A stretch of DNA of 64,000 nt from Acherontichlamydia pituitae. GTDB taxonomy: Bacteria; Chlamydiota; Chlamydiia; Chlamydiales; Rhabdochlamydiaceae. The stretch covers positions 1,015,986-1,079,985 of the forward strand of contig JAHCAX010000001.1 in the NCBI GenBank assembly GCA_019634675.1, written 5' to 3'. A program made the translations under genes and the position numbers. Shown one piece after another: positions 40,393-48,952 of the stretch (the first letter of the stretch is position 1; each line of letters starts with the position of its first letter). The notes beneath the pieces are model-generated. The model searched no databases and was not told where the DNA came from. It worked only from the letters and a program-made list of their open reading frames with translations.

Positions 40393-41124
40393 ATGCAAAA
40401 GAAACATTGGCCTATACAAGTAGCTCCCTCAATTTTATCCGGAGATTTTGGACGCATAGCCGATGAGGCGAAGCGGATCGAAGACTCTGGCGCTGATGCC
40501 GTTCATATTGATATTATGGATGGTCATTTCGTTCCTAATTTGACCCTTGGCCCCCGAGCAGTTGGTGCCATTAATCGGGCGACAAATCTGTTCCTTGATG
40601 TCCATGTGATGATCTATAATCCATTTGATTATATCGAAAGGTTTGTCGAGGCTGGTGCTGATCGGATCACTTTTCATCTGGAAGCAACCGAAGAGGTCGA
40701 AGAGACGTTGAACTATATCCGTAAGTGCAACATTCAAGCTGGGCTTGCCTTTTGCCCGGAGACTTCAGAGTCCCTCATTCCCAAATACCTGGACAAGTGC
40801 GACTTGATTTTGTTAATGACTGTCAATCCTGGGTTTGGCGGCCAGGCTTTTATGCCTGATGTCTTAGAAAAAATTAAGTTCACTCGCGATATCTGCACTA
40901 AGCTCGATATTCGGAAAGGCGGGATCGTCCCGTCAGAAGATAATCCTGAAGCTGCGAAACTGCCCCCCTTTGATATCCAAGTGGATGGAGGGATCGATGC
41001 GGAAACCGGGGCGCAGTGCGTAAAAGCAGGCGCCAATGTTTTGGTGTCGGGAACCTATTTATTCAAGACTCCCAATATGAAGGAGGGAGTTGCAACCTTA
41101 AAAAATCTTAAGAGCAGCCTCTAA
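40393..41124 (+). CDS. rpe: Ribulose-phosphate 3-epimerase
   Basis: 243 residues with family motifs VAPSILSGDFGR, VHIDIMDGHFVPNLTLGP (metal-binding His and Asp), VMTVNPGFGGQAFMP in the form LLMTVNPGFGGQ, and IQVDGGIDAET. It interconverts ribulose- and xylulose-5-phosphate in the pentose phosphate pathway. In C. trachomatis rpe (CT121) is followed directly by efp and accB-accC; here yvcK and a HAD gene stand between. The yvcK gene starts 15 bp later. Confidence 0.95.
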   Translation: MQKKHWPIQVAPSILSGDFGRIADEAKRIEDSGADAVHIDIMDGHFVPNLTLGPRAVGAINRATNLFLDVHVMIYNPFDYIERFVEAGADRITFHLEATEEVEETLNYIRKCNIQAGLAFCPETSESLIPKYLDKCDLILLMTVNPGFGGQAFMPDVLEKIKFTRDICTKLDIRKGGIVPSEDNPEAAKLPPFDIQVDGGIDAETGAQCVKAGANVLVSGTYLFKTPNMKEGVATLKNLKSSL

Positions 41125-41139
41125 TAGAAAGGATTTTTA

Positions 41140-42102
41140 ATGAAAAAAATTGTCGTTATCGGTGGGGGAACGGGCAATTTCTCCGTGTTACGGGGCTTGA
41201 AGGGATATAATGTTGATTTAAGCGCCATCGTTTCGATGGCAGATGATGGAGGCAGCACAGGGATTTTGCGCGATGAACTCGGCGTCCTTCCTCCCGGCGA
41301 TGTCCGCCAGTGCCTTGTCGCCCTTTCTAATTCGTCCAACATGATGCGCTCATTAATGAACTACCGCTTTGAAAACGGCGGGCTGGAAGGGCATAGTTTT
41401 GGCAACCTATTGCTGTCCGCCTTGGAAAAAGTAACTGGAAGTTTTGAGAAAGCAGTCGAAGAGATGGGAAAAATTTTGTTCATCAAGGGCAAGGTGATCC
41501 CCGTTACGACCCACCAGGTCAGGCTGAAGATGCTCCTCAACAACCGGAAGCTCCTGGAAGGCGAAAAGGAGATCTACCTCTCTCAGGAGATCGACCAAGG
41601 CTATAAAAGCATCTACCTTGAGCCTTTCCCAAAGGCCAATCCGCATGCGATCAATGAGATCATGAATGCGGACCTCATTGTCATCGGTCCTGGGGGGCTG
41701 CATACTTCTTTGATTCCCAATCTGCTTGTTGAAGGTGTGAGCGAAGCTCTTCGCAACTCCCAGGCTAAAAAGACCTTCGTTGTCAATTTGATGAACCGTA
41801 AAGGGCAGACAACAGGGTTTTCTGTAAGAAGCTACCTCGAAGAAATCAAACGGTTTGTCGGCGACGATATCTTTGATTATATCCTGGTCAATAACCAGAG
41901 CCCCTCTCAAGAGCTGATCGACGTCTATGCCGAAGAGGGAGAGCTTGTCAAAAATGACCTCGATGATGAACGAGTCGTCCTAGCTTCTCTTCTTGGAGAG
42001 CCCAAAGAGGCTCCCAAAAAGGACCTGATCAAACGCAGCTTGATCCGGCATAACCCAATAAAATTAGCTCAAGAGTTGATGAAAATTGTTAATCATCTTT
42101 GA
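41140..42102 (+). CDS. yvcK: YvcK/CofD-like protein (GlmR type)
   Basis: 320 residues. The nucleotide-sugar binding start KKIVVIGGGTGNFSVLRGL is followed by MADDGGSTGILRDELGVLPPGDVRQCL, the hallmark of YvcK, and later DLIVIGPGGLHTSLIPNLL. In Bacillus and others YvcK binds UDP-GlcNAc and supports growth and envelope synthesis on gluconeogenic carbon sources. Its presence could help coordinate peptidoglycan precursor supply in this organism. It overlaps the next gene by 17 bp. Confidence 0.92.
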   Translation: MKKIVVIGGGTGNFSVLRGLKGYNVDLSAIVSMADDGGSTGILRDELGVLPPGDVRQCLVALSNSSNMMRSLMNYRFENGGLEGHSFGNLLLSALEKVTGSFEKAVEEMGKILFIKGKVIPVTTHQVRLKMLLNNRKLLEGEKEIYLSQEIDQGYKSIYLEPFPKANPHAINEIMNADLIVIGPGGLHTSLIPNLLVEGVSEALRNSQAKKTFVVNLMNRKGQTTGFSVRSYLEEIKRFVGDDIFDYILVNNQSPSQELIDVYAEEGELVKNDLDDERVVLASLLGEPKEAPKKDLIKRSLIRHNPIKLAQELMKIVNHL

Positions 42103-42769
42103 TTTAGACGACACATTAGTCGATACCTCTGGATGCATCACTCCTGTTAAACTTGAAGATGCGTTGAAGCGTTTAGTTCAAGAGGGGCTGGACATCCCCG
42201 ATTTTTCAGAGGCCCTCAACCTATTAAAGAGGCTGGACCTTGCTGCGGACAGCGCCAAATTTGCCCTGTCTGAATTTCTAGAGATCCATAGCGCGGATCC
42301 GGCGCTTCTTCCGATCGGCATTCAAGAAATTTATGACAATATTTCTTTCGATTTTCCGTTAAACCCGTTGAAGGATGCCAATGAGGTCCTCAATGACCTC
42401 TCATTTTCCCATCAACTTGCCATTGTGACGATTGGAAAAACTCCTCAGCAGCTGACCAAGTTGAAAAAAGCTGGTATTGATTCAGGAATTTTTAGTAAGA
42501 TCATTGTCGCTGAAGCGGGTAATAAAAAAGTTCATTATCAAGCTTTGGCGGACGAGCTGGGATATGCTCCGACGGAAATCGTCGTTTGCGGCGATCGGAT
42601 CTCCATTGATCTGGCTCCTGCCAGAGAATTGGGTTACAAGACTGTGCAGATGCGTTGGGGAAGGGGGCTGAACTCGAAGGGACAGTCAAGCGATGTCGAC
42701 TATAAGATCTCCTCGCTGCTCGAGTTGAAAGATATCATAGCCCATTTGATAACGATTTCCTCTTTTTGA
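42086..42769 (+). CDS. HAD-superfamily phosphatase
   Basis: 227 residues. IIFDLDDTLVDTSG at residues 3-16 is HAD motif I (DxD nucleophile), LAIVTIGKTPQQ motif II, and VVCGDRISIDLAPARELGYKTV motifs III-IV. The start is TTG at 42086, inside the end of yvcK, a 17-bp overlap that suggests translational coupling. The substrate is unknown; the tie to yvcK suggests a sugar phosphate or related compound, but this is speculation. The repeat copy D lies 9 bp after its stop. Confidence 0.85.
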   Translation: MLIIFDLDDTLVDTSGCITPVKLEDALKRLVQEGLDIPDFSEALNLLKRLDLAADSAKFALSEFLEIHSADPALLPIGIQEIYDNISFDFPLNPLKDANEVLNDLSFSHQLAIVTIGKTPQQLTKLKKAGIDSGIFSKIIVAEAGNKKVHYQALADELGYAPTEIVVCGDRISIDLAPARELGYKTVQMRWGRGLNSKGQSSDVDYKISSLLELKDIIAHLITISSF

Positions 42770-42777
42770 AACAAAGG

Positions 42778-42845
42778 GGTAGTTACAAAGCTGCTTTGCC
42801 GGCAAAATCGATGATTTTGCTGAGTAAATGAGTTTTGCAACTGCC
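42778..42845. repeat. Palindromic element, copy D
   Basis: Ends 'ggtagtt' and 'aactgcc' are inverted; inside 'gctttgccggcaaaatcg' and 'cgatgattttgctgag' also pair. It is about 68 bp and looks like a shortened form of the 184-bp copies H and I, sharing 'gctttgcc' and 'gattttgct'. It lies 9 bp after the HAD gene stop and 25 bp before efp. Confidence 0.65.
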
Positions 42846-42870
42846 ACACTAAGGTAGAAGGACAATTGAC

Positions 42871-43428
42871 ATGACGACCACTAATCAGCTGACCCCAGGA
42901 ATGACTATTTCTCTCGATGACAAGATCTACCGGGTCGAGTCTTGTGTCAAAGTGACTGTTGCAAAAGGCGTTCCATTCATCAAGACCAAGCTGAAAGACC
43001 TGATGTCGGATGATGTCGTCGAAAAAAATTTCAAACTCAATCAGCCGGTCCAAGATGTGTCTCTAGCAGAAAGGCGCCTTGAGTATTTGTACCTGGAAGG
43101 CAAGGACTATCTTTTCCTTGACATCGGCAATTTGGAGCAAGTCCTGGTCCCATCTCAGGTCATTGGGGACAAAGTCAATTACCTCAAAGAAGGCACCGAG
43201 CTTAAAGCCATGTTCTACGGGAACTCGATATTCTCAGTGGAACTTCCTCAATTCTTAGAGCTGATGGTCGTCAAGACGGAAGAAAGCCAGTCTGCGGCCC
43301 ATGTTGCCAACGCAACGAAGATCGCTGTTTTAGAAACGGGGGCAAAAGTTGAAGTCCCTATGTTTGTCGAATCGGGAGATATCGTTAAAGTCGACACTCA
43401 AACAAATGAATACATCCAAAGGGTATAA
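42871..43428 (+). CDS. efp: Elongation factor P
   Basis: 185 residues in three beta-barrel domains. Domain I has LTPGMTISLDDKIYRVE and the loop VTVAKGVPFIKTK, whose Lys matches the tip that enters the ribosome to help synthesis of polyproline stretches. ATKIAVLETGAKVEVPMFVESGDIVKVDT in domain III is standard. It corresponds to one of the two efp genes of Chlamydia (CT122, next to accB). The stop lies 16 bp before the accB start. Repeat D precedes it. Confidence 0.94.
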   Translation: MTTTNQLTPGMTISLDDKIYRVESCVKVTVAKGVPFIKTKLKDLMSDDVVEKNFKLNQPVQDVSLAERRLEYLYLEGKDYLFLDIGNLEQVLVPSQVIGDKVNYLKEGTELKAMFYGNSIFSVELPQFLELMVVKTEESQSAAHVANATKIAVLETGAKVEVPMFVESGDIVKVDTQTNEYIQRV

Positions 43429-43444
43429 CGTTAGGAGAGAATGC

Positions 43445-43963
43445 GTGGAGCTTAAGCAAATCAAAGAATTGATGACTGCAATGGAAAGAGCAGGCATCAA
43501 AAAACTCATGATCAAGGAAAAGACTGGATACGAAATCCATCTCGAGCGCCATGAAGAGCATGGGTCTCATGCCGGGCACCCAGTTGCTGTCGCCTATCCT
43601 CCTGTTTTTCATCCCGCTCCTATGAGGGATGCTGAAAGCTTGCATCGCAGCCCTGCAGCCATGAGCTCCCATGCAAGACATGGTGCGCATGAAGAATCCC
43701 CATCTGCAGGAAAGAAAGAGGAAAAAGAAGGCAATTTCGTGAAATCGCCGATGGTCGGCACTTATTATTCCGCTCCTTCTCCTGATGATCCCCCTTTTAT
43801 CAAGCTAGGGGACCGCGTCGAGGAAAATACAGTCGTGTGCATCATCGAAGCCATGAAAGTGATGAACGAAGTCAAAGCCGGTGTTAGCGGGGTTGTTGCT
43901 GAAATCCTCGTCGATAATGCCCATCCCGTTGAATTTGGGACTAAAATACTGAGAATCGTCTAA
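43445..43963 (+). CDS. accB: Biotin carboxyl carrier protein of acetyl-CoA carboxylase
   Basis: 172 residues from a GTG at 43445, which follows AGGAGA with good spacing; a longer open frame into efp is not used. VELKQIKELMTAMERAGIKKL is the usual N-terminus, a His/Pro/Ala linker follows, and the biotinyl domain ends with IIEAMKVMNEV, with the biotinylated Lys in the centre (EAMKVMN). With AccC it carries CO2 to acetyl-CoA for fatty acid synthesis. accC follows after 11 bp. Confidence 0.96.
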   Translation: MELKQIKELMTAMERAGIKKLMIKEKTGYEIHLERHEEHGSHAGHPVAVAYPPVFHPAPMRDAESLHRSPAAMSSHARHGAHEESPSAGKKEEKEGNFVKSPMVGTYYSAPSPDDPPFIKLGDRVEENTVVCIIEAMKVMNEVKAGVSGVVAEILVDNAHPVEFGTKILRIV

Positions 43964-43974
43964 TTAAAGATCCT

Positions 43975-45345
43975 ATGCAAAAAGTACTTATTGCCAACCG
44001 AGGCGAGATCGCTGTCAGAATTATCCGTGCATGCCATGACCTTGGCATCCAAACGGTGGCTCTCTATTCCCAAGCAGATGCGGAAGCATTGCACGTGCTG
44101 CATGCAGACGAAGCGATTTGTATCGGTGAACCACCTTCGCAAAAATCCTATTTGAAGATTGCCAATATCCTATCAGCCTGCGAGATAACTGGTGCGGATG
44201 CACTGCACCCGGGGTATGGATTTTTAAGCGAGAATGCCAATTTTGCCTCTATTTGCAATAGCTGCGGAGTTAATTTTATCGGCCCCTCTCCGGAAACAAT
44301 CGCCCTTCTTGGCGATAAGGCCAAAGCAAAAGCGACGGCAAAAAGCGTCAAGTGTCCTGTAATTCCAGGTTCTGATGGCGTTATTGAAGATGTCAAAATG
44401 GCATTGGATGAAGCCAAAAAGATTGGGTTTCCAGTCTTTATCAAAGCATCGGCCGGCGGCGGCGGCAAAGGGATCCGCATTGCCTATGATCCTGATGAGT
44501 TCGTCCGTCAGTTCACCGCAGCGCGGGCAGAAGCGGAAGTGAGCTTCAACAATCCTGACGTCTATTTAGAGAAAATGATCGTCAATCCCCGCCATATCGA
44601 AGTCCAGATCCTTGGGGACAAACATGGAAACTACCTTTACTTGGGAGAGAGGGACTGCACGATCCAGCGGCGCAGGCAAAAGCTGATCGAAGAAGCCCCA
44701 AGCCCGATCTTAACCCCTTCCATGCGCAAGAAGGTCGGGGAAGCAGCCGTTGCGATCGCTAAAGCTGCGAACTACCATTCTGCAGGCACCGTTGAATTTC
44801 TGCTTGATGAAGAGCGGAACTTCTACTTCATGGAGGTCAATACCCGTATCCAAGTCGAGCATACTGTGACCGAAGAGCTTACAGGGGTAGACCTGGTCAA
44901 GGAACAGATTAAGATCGCTATGGGAGAAAAGCTTAAGCTCAAGCAAAAAGATGTTGAGTTTAAAGGGCATGTGATCCAGTGCCGCATCAATGCAGAGAAT
45001 CCAGCGAGCAATTTCGCCCCATCGCCAGGTCTTTTGGAATATTATATTCCGCCAGGAGGCCCTCATGTCCGGATCGATAGCGCTTGCTATTCCGGATATC
45101 GGATTCCTCCCAACTACGATTCCATGATCGCAAAGTTGATCGTCAAAGGTAAAGACCGCGCTGAAGCGATAGCTGTGGCCAAAAGGGCTTTGCGCGAGTT
45201 TCATATCGGAGGCGTCCATTCGACTATTCCGTTCCACCTCTACATGTTCGAAGACCCCAGGTTTTTGAGCAATGATTACAACATTACCTACATTGATCAG
45301 CTGATCCTTGAAGGGTGCAACTTTATCCTCCCTGCGAATTCATGA
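43975..45345 (+). CDS. accC: Biotin carboxylase of acetyl-CoA carboxylase
   Basis: 456 residues, full length. It opens with VLIANRGEIAVRIIRAC; the ATP-grasp domain has KASAGGGGKGIRIAYD and MEVNTRIQVEHTVTEE, and the C-terminal domain closes the site. It carboxylates the biotin of AccB using ATP and bicarbonate. The TGA overlaps the next ATG (hpt at 45342), so the operon runs on into hpt and rmlA. Confidence 0.97.
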   Translation: MQKVLIANRGEIAVRIIRACHDLGIQTVALYSQADAEALHVLHADEAICIGEPPSQKSYLKIANILSACEITGADALHPGYGFLSENANFASICNSCGVNFIGPSPETIALLGDKAKAKATAKSVKCPVIPGSDGVIEDVKMALDEAKKIGFPVFIKASAGGGGKGIRIAYDPDEFVRQFTAARAEAEVSFNNPDVYLEKMIVNPRHIEVQILGDKHGNYLYLGERDCTIQRRRQKLIEEAPSPILTPSMRKKVGEAAVAIAKAANYHSAGTVEFLLDEERNFYFMEVNTRIQVEHTVTEELTGVDLVKEQIKIAMGEKLKLKQKDVEFKGHVIQCRINAENPASNFAPSPGLLEYYIPPGGPHVRIDSACYSGYRIPPNYDSMIAKLIVKGKDRAEAIAVAKRALREFHIGGVHSTIPFHLYMFEDPRFLSNDYNITYIDQLILEGCNFILPANS

Positions 45346-45860
45346 CGAACTTGCAAGTATTGGTTTCCAAGCAACAGATCGAAGAGAAGATCAAGCAAGT
45401 AGCGGAGCAGATCGATCGTGAATACGCAGGAAAGGAATTAACGATCGTCATGGTGATGAAAGGGGCTATCTGCCTAGCTGCAGACCTGATCCGCAAAATC
45501 CGCATCCCATGCGAAATCGAATATGTCCAAGCCAGCAGCTATGGACAACGCGGCACGGAAAGGGGCAAGCTCGTTTTGTTTGGCCTTGATCATATGGATA
45601 TCCAAAACAAAGACCTCTTAGTCGTCGATGATATCTTTGACTCGGGCTTAACGTTATTTCAGATTGTTTCCCAGCTGCAGACTAAAGGTCCAAAAAGCCT
45701 CAAGTCCCTCGTTCTTCTCCACAAAAATGTCCCCCATCAAGTTTCCTACCGCCCCGATTATGTTCTTTTTGATATCGACAACCATTTTGTGGTTGGATAT
45801 GGTTTAGACTATAAAGAACGCTATCGTGGTTTAGATGGAGTCTACATCTTAAAGGAGTAA
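45342..45860 (+). CDS. hpt: Hypoxanthine phosphoribosyltransferase
   Basis: 172 residues from the ATG at 45342, which overlaps the accC stop (ATGA); an earlier in-frame start inside accC is not used. The PRPP-binding motif is LLVVDDIFDSGLTL and the rest (VMVMKGAICLAADLIRKI, VQASSYGQRGTERGKL, HFVVGYGLDYKERYRGL) fits Hpt/HGPRT. It salvages hypoxanthine or guanine to nucleotides. It is coupled to accC before it and to rmlA after it (its stop overlaps the next start by one base). Confidence 0.93.
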   Translation: MTNLQVLVSKQQIEEKIKQVAEQIDREYAGKELTIVMVMKGAICLAADLIRKIRIPCEIEYVQASSYGQRGTERGKLVLFGLDHMDIQNKDLLVVDDIFDSGLTLFQIVSQLQTKGPKSLKSLVLLHKNVPHQVSYRPDYVLFDIDNHFVVGYGLDYKERYRGLDGVYILKE

Positions 45861-46765
45861 TGGACGTGAAAGGGATTATCCTTGCGGGCGGGCGGGGCAC
45901 GCGGCTGCATCCGGTTACGATCGGCCTCTGCAAACAGCTCTTGCCCATCTATGACAAGCCGATGATCTATTATCCCTTGTCTGTGCTGATGCAGGCAGGC
46001 ATTCGGGATATCCTGATCATTTCAACTTCGGAAGACCTTCCAAGGTTTGAACGGATCTTTGGCGATGGATCCCAGTATGGACTGAAATTCTCTTATCTTG
46101 CCCAGCACAACCCAGAAGGGATTGCGCAAGCGTTCATCATTGGCGAAGAGTTCATTGGCGAAGACAATGTAGCCCTTGTCCTTGGCGATAACATTTTCTA
46201 CGGACATGCGCTTCCTGAAATCCTCTCCACATGCAAAGATCTAGAACACGGAGCGATCATCTTCGGTTACGAGGTCAAGGATCCTGAGCGTTACGGCGTC
46301 GTAGAATTTGACGAGCGCAAAAAAATCACTGCGATCGTCGAAAAGCCGCAGCATCCAGCTTCACGATATGCTGTGACTGGACTCTACTTTTATGACAATG
46401 ACGTCGTGAGCATTGCGCGCAACCTCAAGCCATCCAACCGGCTAGAATATGAGATCACTGATGTGAACATGGCCTATCTCAAAAGGGGAGATCTCCACCT
46501 GCGGATTTTTGAAAGGGGATTTGCATGGCTTGATACGGGGACCCATGAAGCCCTTCAGCAAGCCTCCAGCTATGTGCAGACCATCCAGATGAGACAGGGG
46601 ATCAAGATAGCCTGTATTGAAGAGATTGCCTATCGGATGGGGTTCATCGATTCTTCCCGCTTGAAGCAGTTTGCAGAGAAGTATGCTAAAAGCGAGTATG
46701 GGGCCTACTTATCAGATCTAGCAGGCACCGCATCCCAGATCGAATGCTGCAGCCATCATCTGTAG
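45860..46765 (+). CDS. rmlA: Glucose-1-phosphate thymidylyltransferase (RmlA)
   Basis: 301 residues, full length. GIILAGGRGTRLHPVT, KQLLPIYDKPMIYYPLSVL, DNIFYGH, EVKDPERYGVVEFDE and RGFAWLDTGTHEAL are family signatures. It makes dTDP-glucose from glucose-1-phosphate and dTTP, the first step to dTDP-rhamnose. The rest of the pathway (rmlB, C, D) is not in the window, so the end product is not known. Its start overlaps the hpt stop, so it ends the accB-accC-hpt-rmlA operon. No clear terminator follows. Confidence 0.93.
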   Translation: MDVKGIILAGGRGTRLHPVTIGLCKQLLPIYDKPMIYYPLSVLMQAGIRDILIISTSEDLPRFERIFGDGSQYGLKFSYLAQHNPEGIAQAFIIGEEFIGEDNVALVLGDNIFYGHALPEILSTCKDLEHGAIIFGYEVKDPERYGVVEFDERKKITAIVEKPQHPASRYAVTGLYFYDNDVVSIARNLKPSNRLEYEITDVNMAYLKRGDLHLRIFERGFAWLDTGTHEALQQASSYVQTIQMRQGIKIACIEEIAYRMGFIDSSRLKQFAEKYAKSEYGAYLSDLAGTASQIECCSHHL

Positions 46766-46845
46766 AAAAATTTTTCAAAATCCAGGCTTGTCATTTCGTT
46801 ATTTTTTTTCTGCAAAAAATGCATGCGAATTTTTGCGATTAGACG

Positions 46846-47757
46846 CTAGCCTTTTTTCTTAAAGAGTTTGCCGCGAGGGCGTTTTTTGTATGGGACGAAG
46901 GCCTGCTTTCCGTAGACGACTTCGTGCAGATCTTCAATGGCCATAAATGCTGCAGGATCTTCGCGCAAGACGATCTCTTTCAGTTCCGACAGGTCCAATC
47001 TTTCGATGATGACGAACAGGATCTCTCTCGTATCGCCTGAGAATCCTCCTCTGCCGTGCATGATCGTCAGCCCTAGGCCGAGCTCGTTCATGATGGCATT
47101 TCCCAGCTCCTTGGGCTTGGAAGAGATGATCAGAGCAGACTTGAGCTCATCAAGGCCGACAATGACCAGGTCGATCATCTTAAAGGCTACGATGTAGGTC
47201 ATCAGAGAGCGCAGGGCGATATGCCAGTCTTGAAAGATCCAGCCGTAGGCTCCGAAGATAAAGACGTTAATGAATAGGACAACTTGACCGACTGTAAATC
47301 CTTTTTTTCGATTGATGATGATCGCCAGGATCTCTGTGCCGTCTAAGCAGCCTCCATTCCGGATGATGAGACCGCAGCCCACGCCCAAAATAGCGCCGCC
47401 GAAGACGATAATCTCAAGAGGGTCGGCAATAAACGGCGGAGCATTCTGCAGGACGATCAGAAAGCCTGCAAAGAGGACGACCGCCACAAGCATATGGATG
47501 ACAAAAGTCCTCCGAATATAGGTATAGGCCAGAAAAATAAAAGGGAGGTTAAGCAGGACTAGCACATAAGACAGGTAGTTGTCCCCATAAAGCCGTGCTA
47601 AGATCAGCGAAACGCCGACTACGCCGCCGTCGATCAACTGGTTGGGAAGGAGGAAAATGCGGATGGAGACAGCTGCTAAAAAGGCGCCAACGGCCAACCA
47701 GAAAAAAGAGCTGAGATGATGGAACCTGGTTTTTGCATTAGATTGGGCGACTGGCAT
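46846..47757 (-). CDS. YitT/DUF161-family membrane protein
   Basis: 303 residues. Five or so membrane helices occupy residues 15-185 (FFWLAVGAFLAAVSIRIFLLP; VLVLLNLPFIFLAYTYI), with the conserved GGCLDGTEILAIIINR. A C-terminal cytosolic domain (SSKPKELGNAIMNELGLGLT... REILFVIIERLDLSELKEIV) is the DUF2179 type. The family is widespread in Firmicutes and Chlamydiae; a transport role is assumed but unproven. It stands alone on the minus strand. Confidence 0.88.
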   Translation of the reverse strand: MPVAQSNAKTRFHHLSSFFWLAVGAFLAAVSIRIFLLPNQLIDGGVVGVSLILARLYGDNYLSYVLVLLNLPFIFLAYTYIRRTFVIHMLVAVVLFAGFLIVLQNAPPFIADPLEIIVFGGAILGVGCGLIIRNGGCLDGTEILAIIINRKKGFTVGQVVLFINVFIFGAYGWIFQDWHIALRSLMTYIVAFKMIDLVIVGLDELKSALIISSKPKELGNAIMNELGLGLTIMHGRGGFSGDTREILFVIIERLDLSELKEIVLREDPAAFMAIEDLHEVVYGKQAFVPYKKRPRGKLFKKKG

Positions 47758-47976
47758 AACATTCCTCGTGCTGATACATTTAAGTTAAAATACTGATCCA
47801 GCGATCTCTTGTACAGAAAAAAGGTGATCGCTTTAACTTGACTTTGAACTTTTTTAAGATAGAAGGCCTCGAACTCCGGAAATGTCCGCACAGACGCAAG
47901 AAAAGATAGAGCTTAAATCGTATTGGTGCGGAGATGCATAAAAGGCTTCTTAAGTTTTTAGGCGCATTAAAGAATG

Positions 47977-48050
47977 CGCGGGAGACGGGGCTCGAACCCG
48001 CAACTTCCGCCGTGACAGGGCGGTGCTCTAACCAATTGAACTACTCCCGC
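47977..48050 (-). tRNA. tRNA-Asp (GTC)
   Basis: A full cloverleaf on the minus strand with acceptor GCGGGAG/CTCCCGC, discriminator G, D-arm word AGTTCAATTGGTTAGAG, anticodon loop CTGTCAC (anticodon GTC) and T-arm GCGGGTTCGAGCCCCGT. It follows tRNA-Val on the same strand after 18 bp. No CCA is clearly encoded beyond 'GCA'. Confidence 0.97.
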
Positions 48051-48068
48051 ATCTAACTCTACAGATCT

Positions 48069-48141
48069 TGGGCGCAAAAGGACTCGAACCTATGACCACC
48101 TGTGTGTAAGACAGGCGCTCTACCAACTGAGCTATACGCCC
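48069..48141 (-). tRNA. tRNA-Val (TAC)
   Basis: A full cloverleaf on the minus strand with acceptor GGGCGTA/TGCGCCC, discriminator A, D-arm AGCTCAGTTGGTAGAGC, anticodon loop CTTACAC (anticodon TAC) and T-arm ATAGGTTCGAGTCCTTT. It is the first of a Val-Asp pair, an order also known in Chlamydia. Confidence 0.97.
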
Positions 48142-48167
48142 GATAACTATCGTCAATTGAAGTATAT

Positions 48168-48196
48168 AATCTAATGGGAACGCTGATTTTTCACAA
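48168..48196 (-). promoter_or_regulatory. Probable promoter of the tRNA-Val/tRNA-Asp unit
   Basis: On the minus strand TTGTGA (48191-48196) and TAGATT (48168-48173) lie 17 bp apart, about 27 bp before the tRNA-Val start. The match is moderate. Confidence 0.45.
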
Positions 48197-48394
48197 GCAC
48201 ATTTCTTAAGCTGGTGTAACAAAGTAGGGCTCTGCCTGCAAAATGAGGTTCTGAAATTCGTTCTAGAAAGGCGCAATTTAAAAAAATTATTGCCTTTTCC
48301 CTCAATTCCAATTCGATTAAATTGTCTTTAAAGCGAACGTAAGAAACGGCTTTTTGAATTCATGGTTCCCATAAGAAAATGAGGGTAAATAGCG

Positions 48395-48952
48395 ATGGCA
48401 TCAGATTCAGATCTCGTCGACATCCAATCGATCAATCCCCGGATACGGGTCGACATCCGCTATGCGACATCCAATAATTTTATCGGCAAGCCTGTTTATC
48501 CATGCGCCAAATGCTACTTAAGGCGAAAAGTGGCCATGAAGCTCGATCAGATCCAAAAGCGCCTTGAGAAGATCGGCCTTGGCCTCAAAATCTTTGATGG
48601 CTACCGCCCGCTTTCCGTTCAGAAAGTCTTTTGGGACTACTGCCCCGATCCCCGCTTTGTAGCTCCTCCAGACAAGGGGTCTAAGCATAACCGGGGAGCA
48701 GCTGTCGATCTAACGCTGGTCGATCAAGAGGGCAACGAGTTAAAAATGCCGACGGGCTTTGATGATTTTACCGACAAAGCACATCGTGCTTATGAGAGGC
48801 TTCCTAAAGAGGTCCTTCACAATCGGATGCTATTAGAAAGCGTGATGAGCGAACAGGGGTTCATTCCCCTTGCATCCGAATGGTGGCATTTCGATGATGA
48901 GGAAGTGGAAAAATATCCGATCGAAGACATTGCATTAGACCAACTATCATGA
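48395..48952 (+). CDS. D-alanyl-D-alanine dipeptidase (VanX/DdpX family)
   Basis: 185 residues with the zinc site of the M15D family: SKHNRGAAVDLTLVD (His and Asp) and SEWWHFDD (catalytic Glu and His), plus KIFDGYRPLSVQKVFW with the substrate Arg. No signal peptide is seen, so it acts in the cytosol, splitting D-Ala-D-Ala. It could recycle D-Ala from imported or turned-over peptidoglycan rather than give glycopeptide resistance, since no vanH or vanA gene is near. The next gene overlaps its stop as ATGA. Confidence 0.9.
   Translation: MASDSDLVDIQSINPRIRVDIRYATSNNFIGKPVYPCAKCYLRRKVAMKLDQIQKRLEKIGLGLKIFDGYRPLSVQKVFWDYCPDPRFVAPPDKGSKHNRGAAVDLTLVDQEGNELKMPTGFDDFTDKAHRAYERLPKEVLHNRMLLESVMSEQGFIPLASEWWHFDDEEVEKYPIEDIALDQLS

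Noticed and set aside
48200..48270. Possible further member of the palindromic family ('gtaacaaagtagggctctgcctgcaa')
   Set aside because: Only a weak resemblance to copy D and no clear inverted arm.
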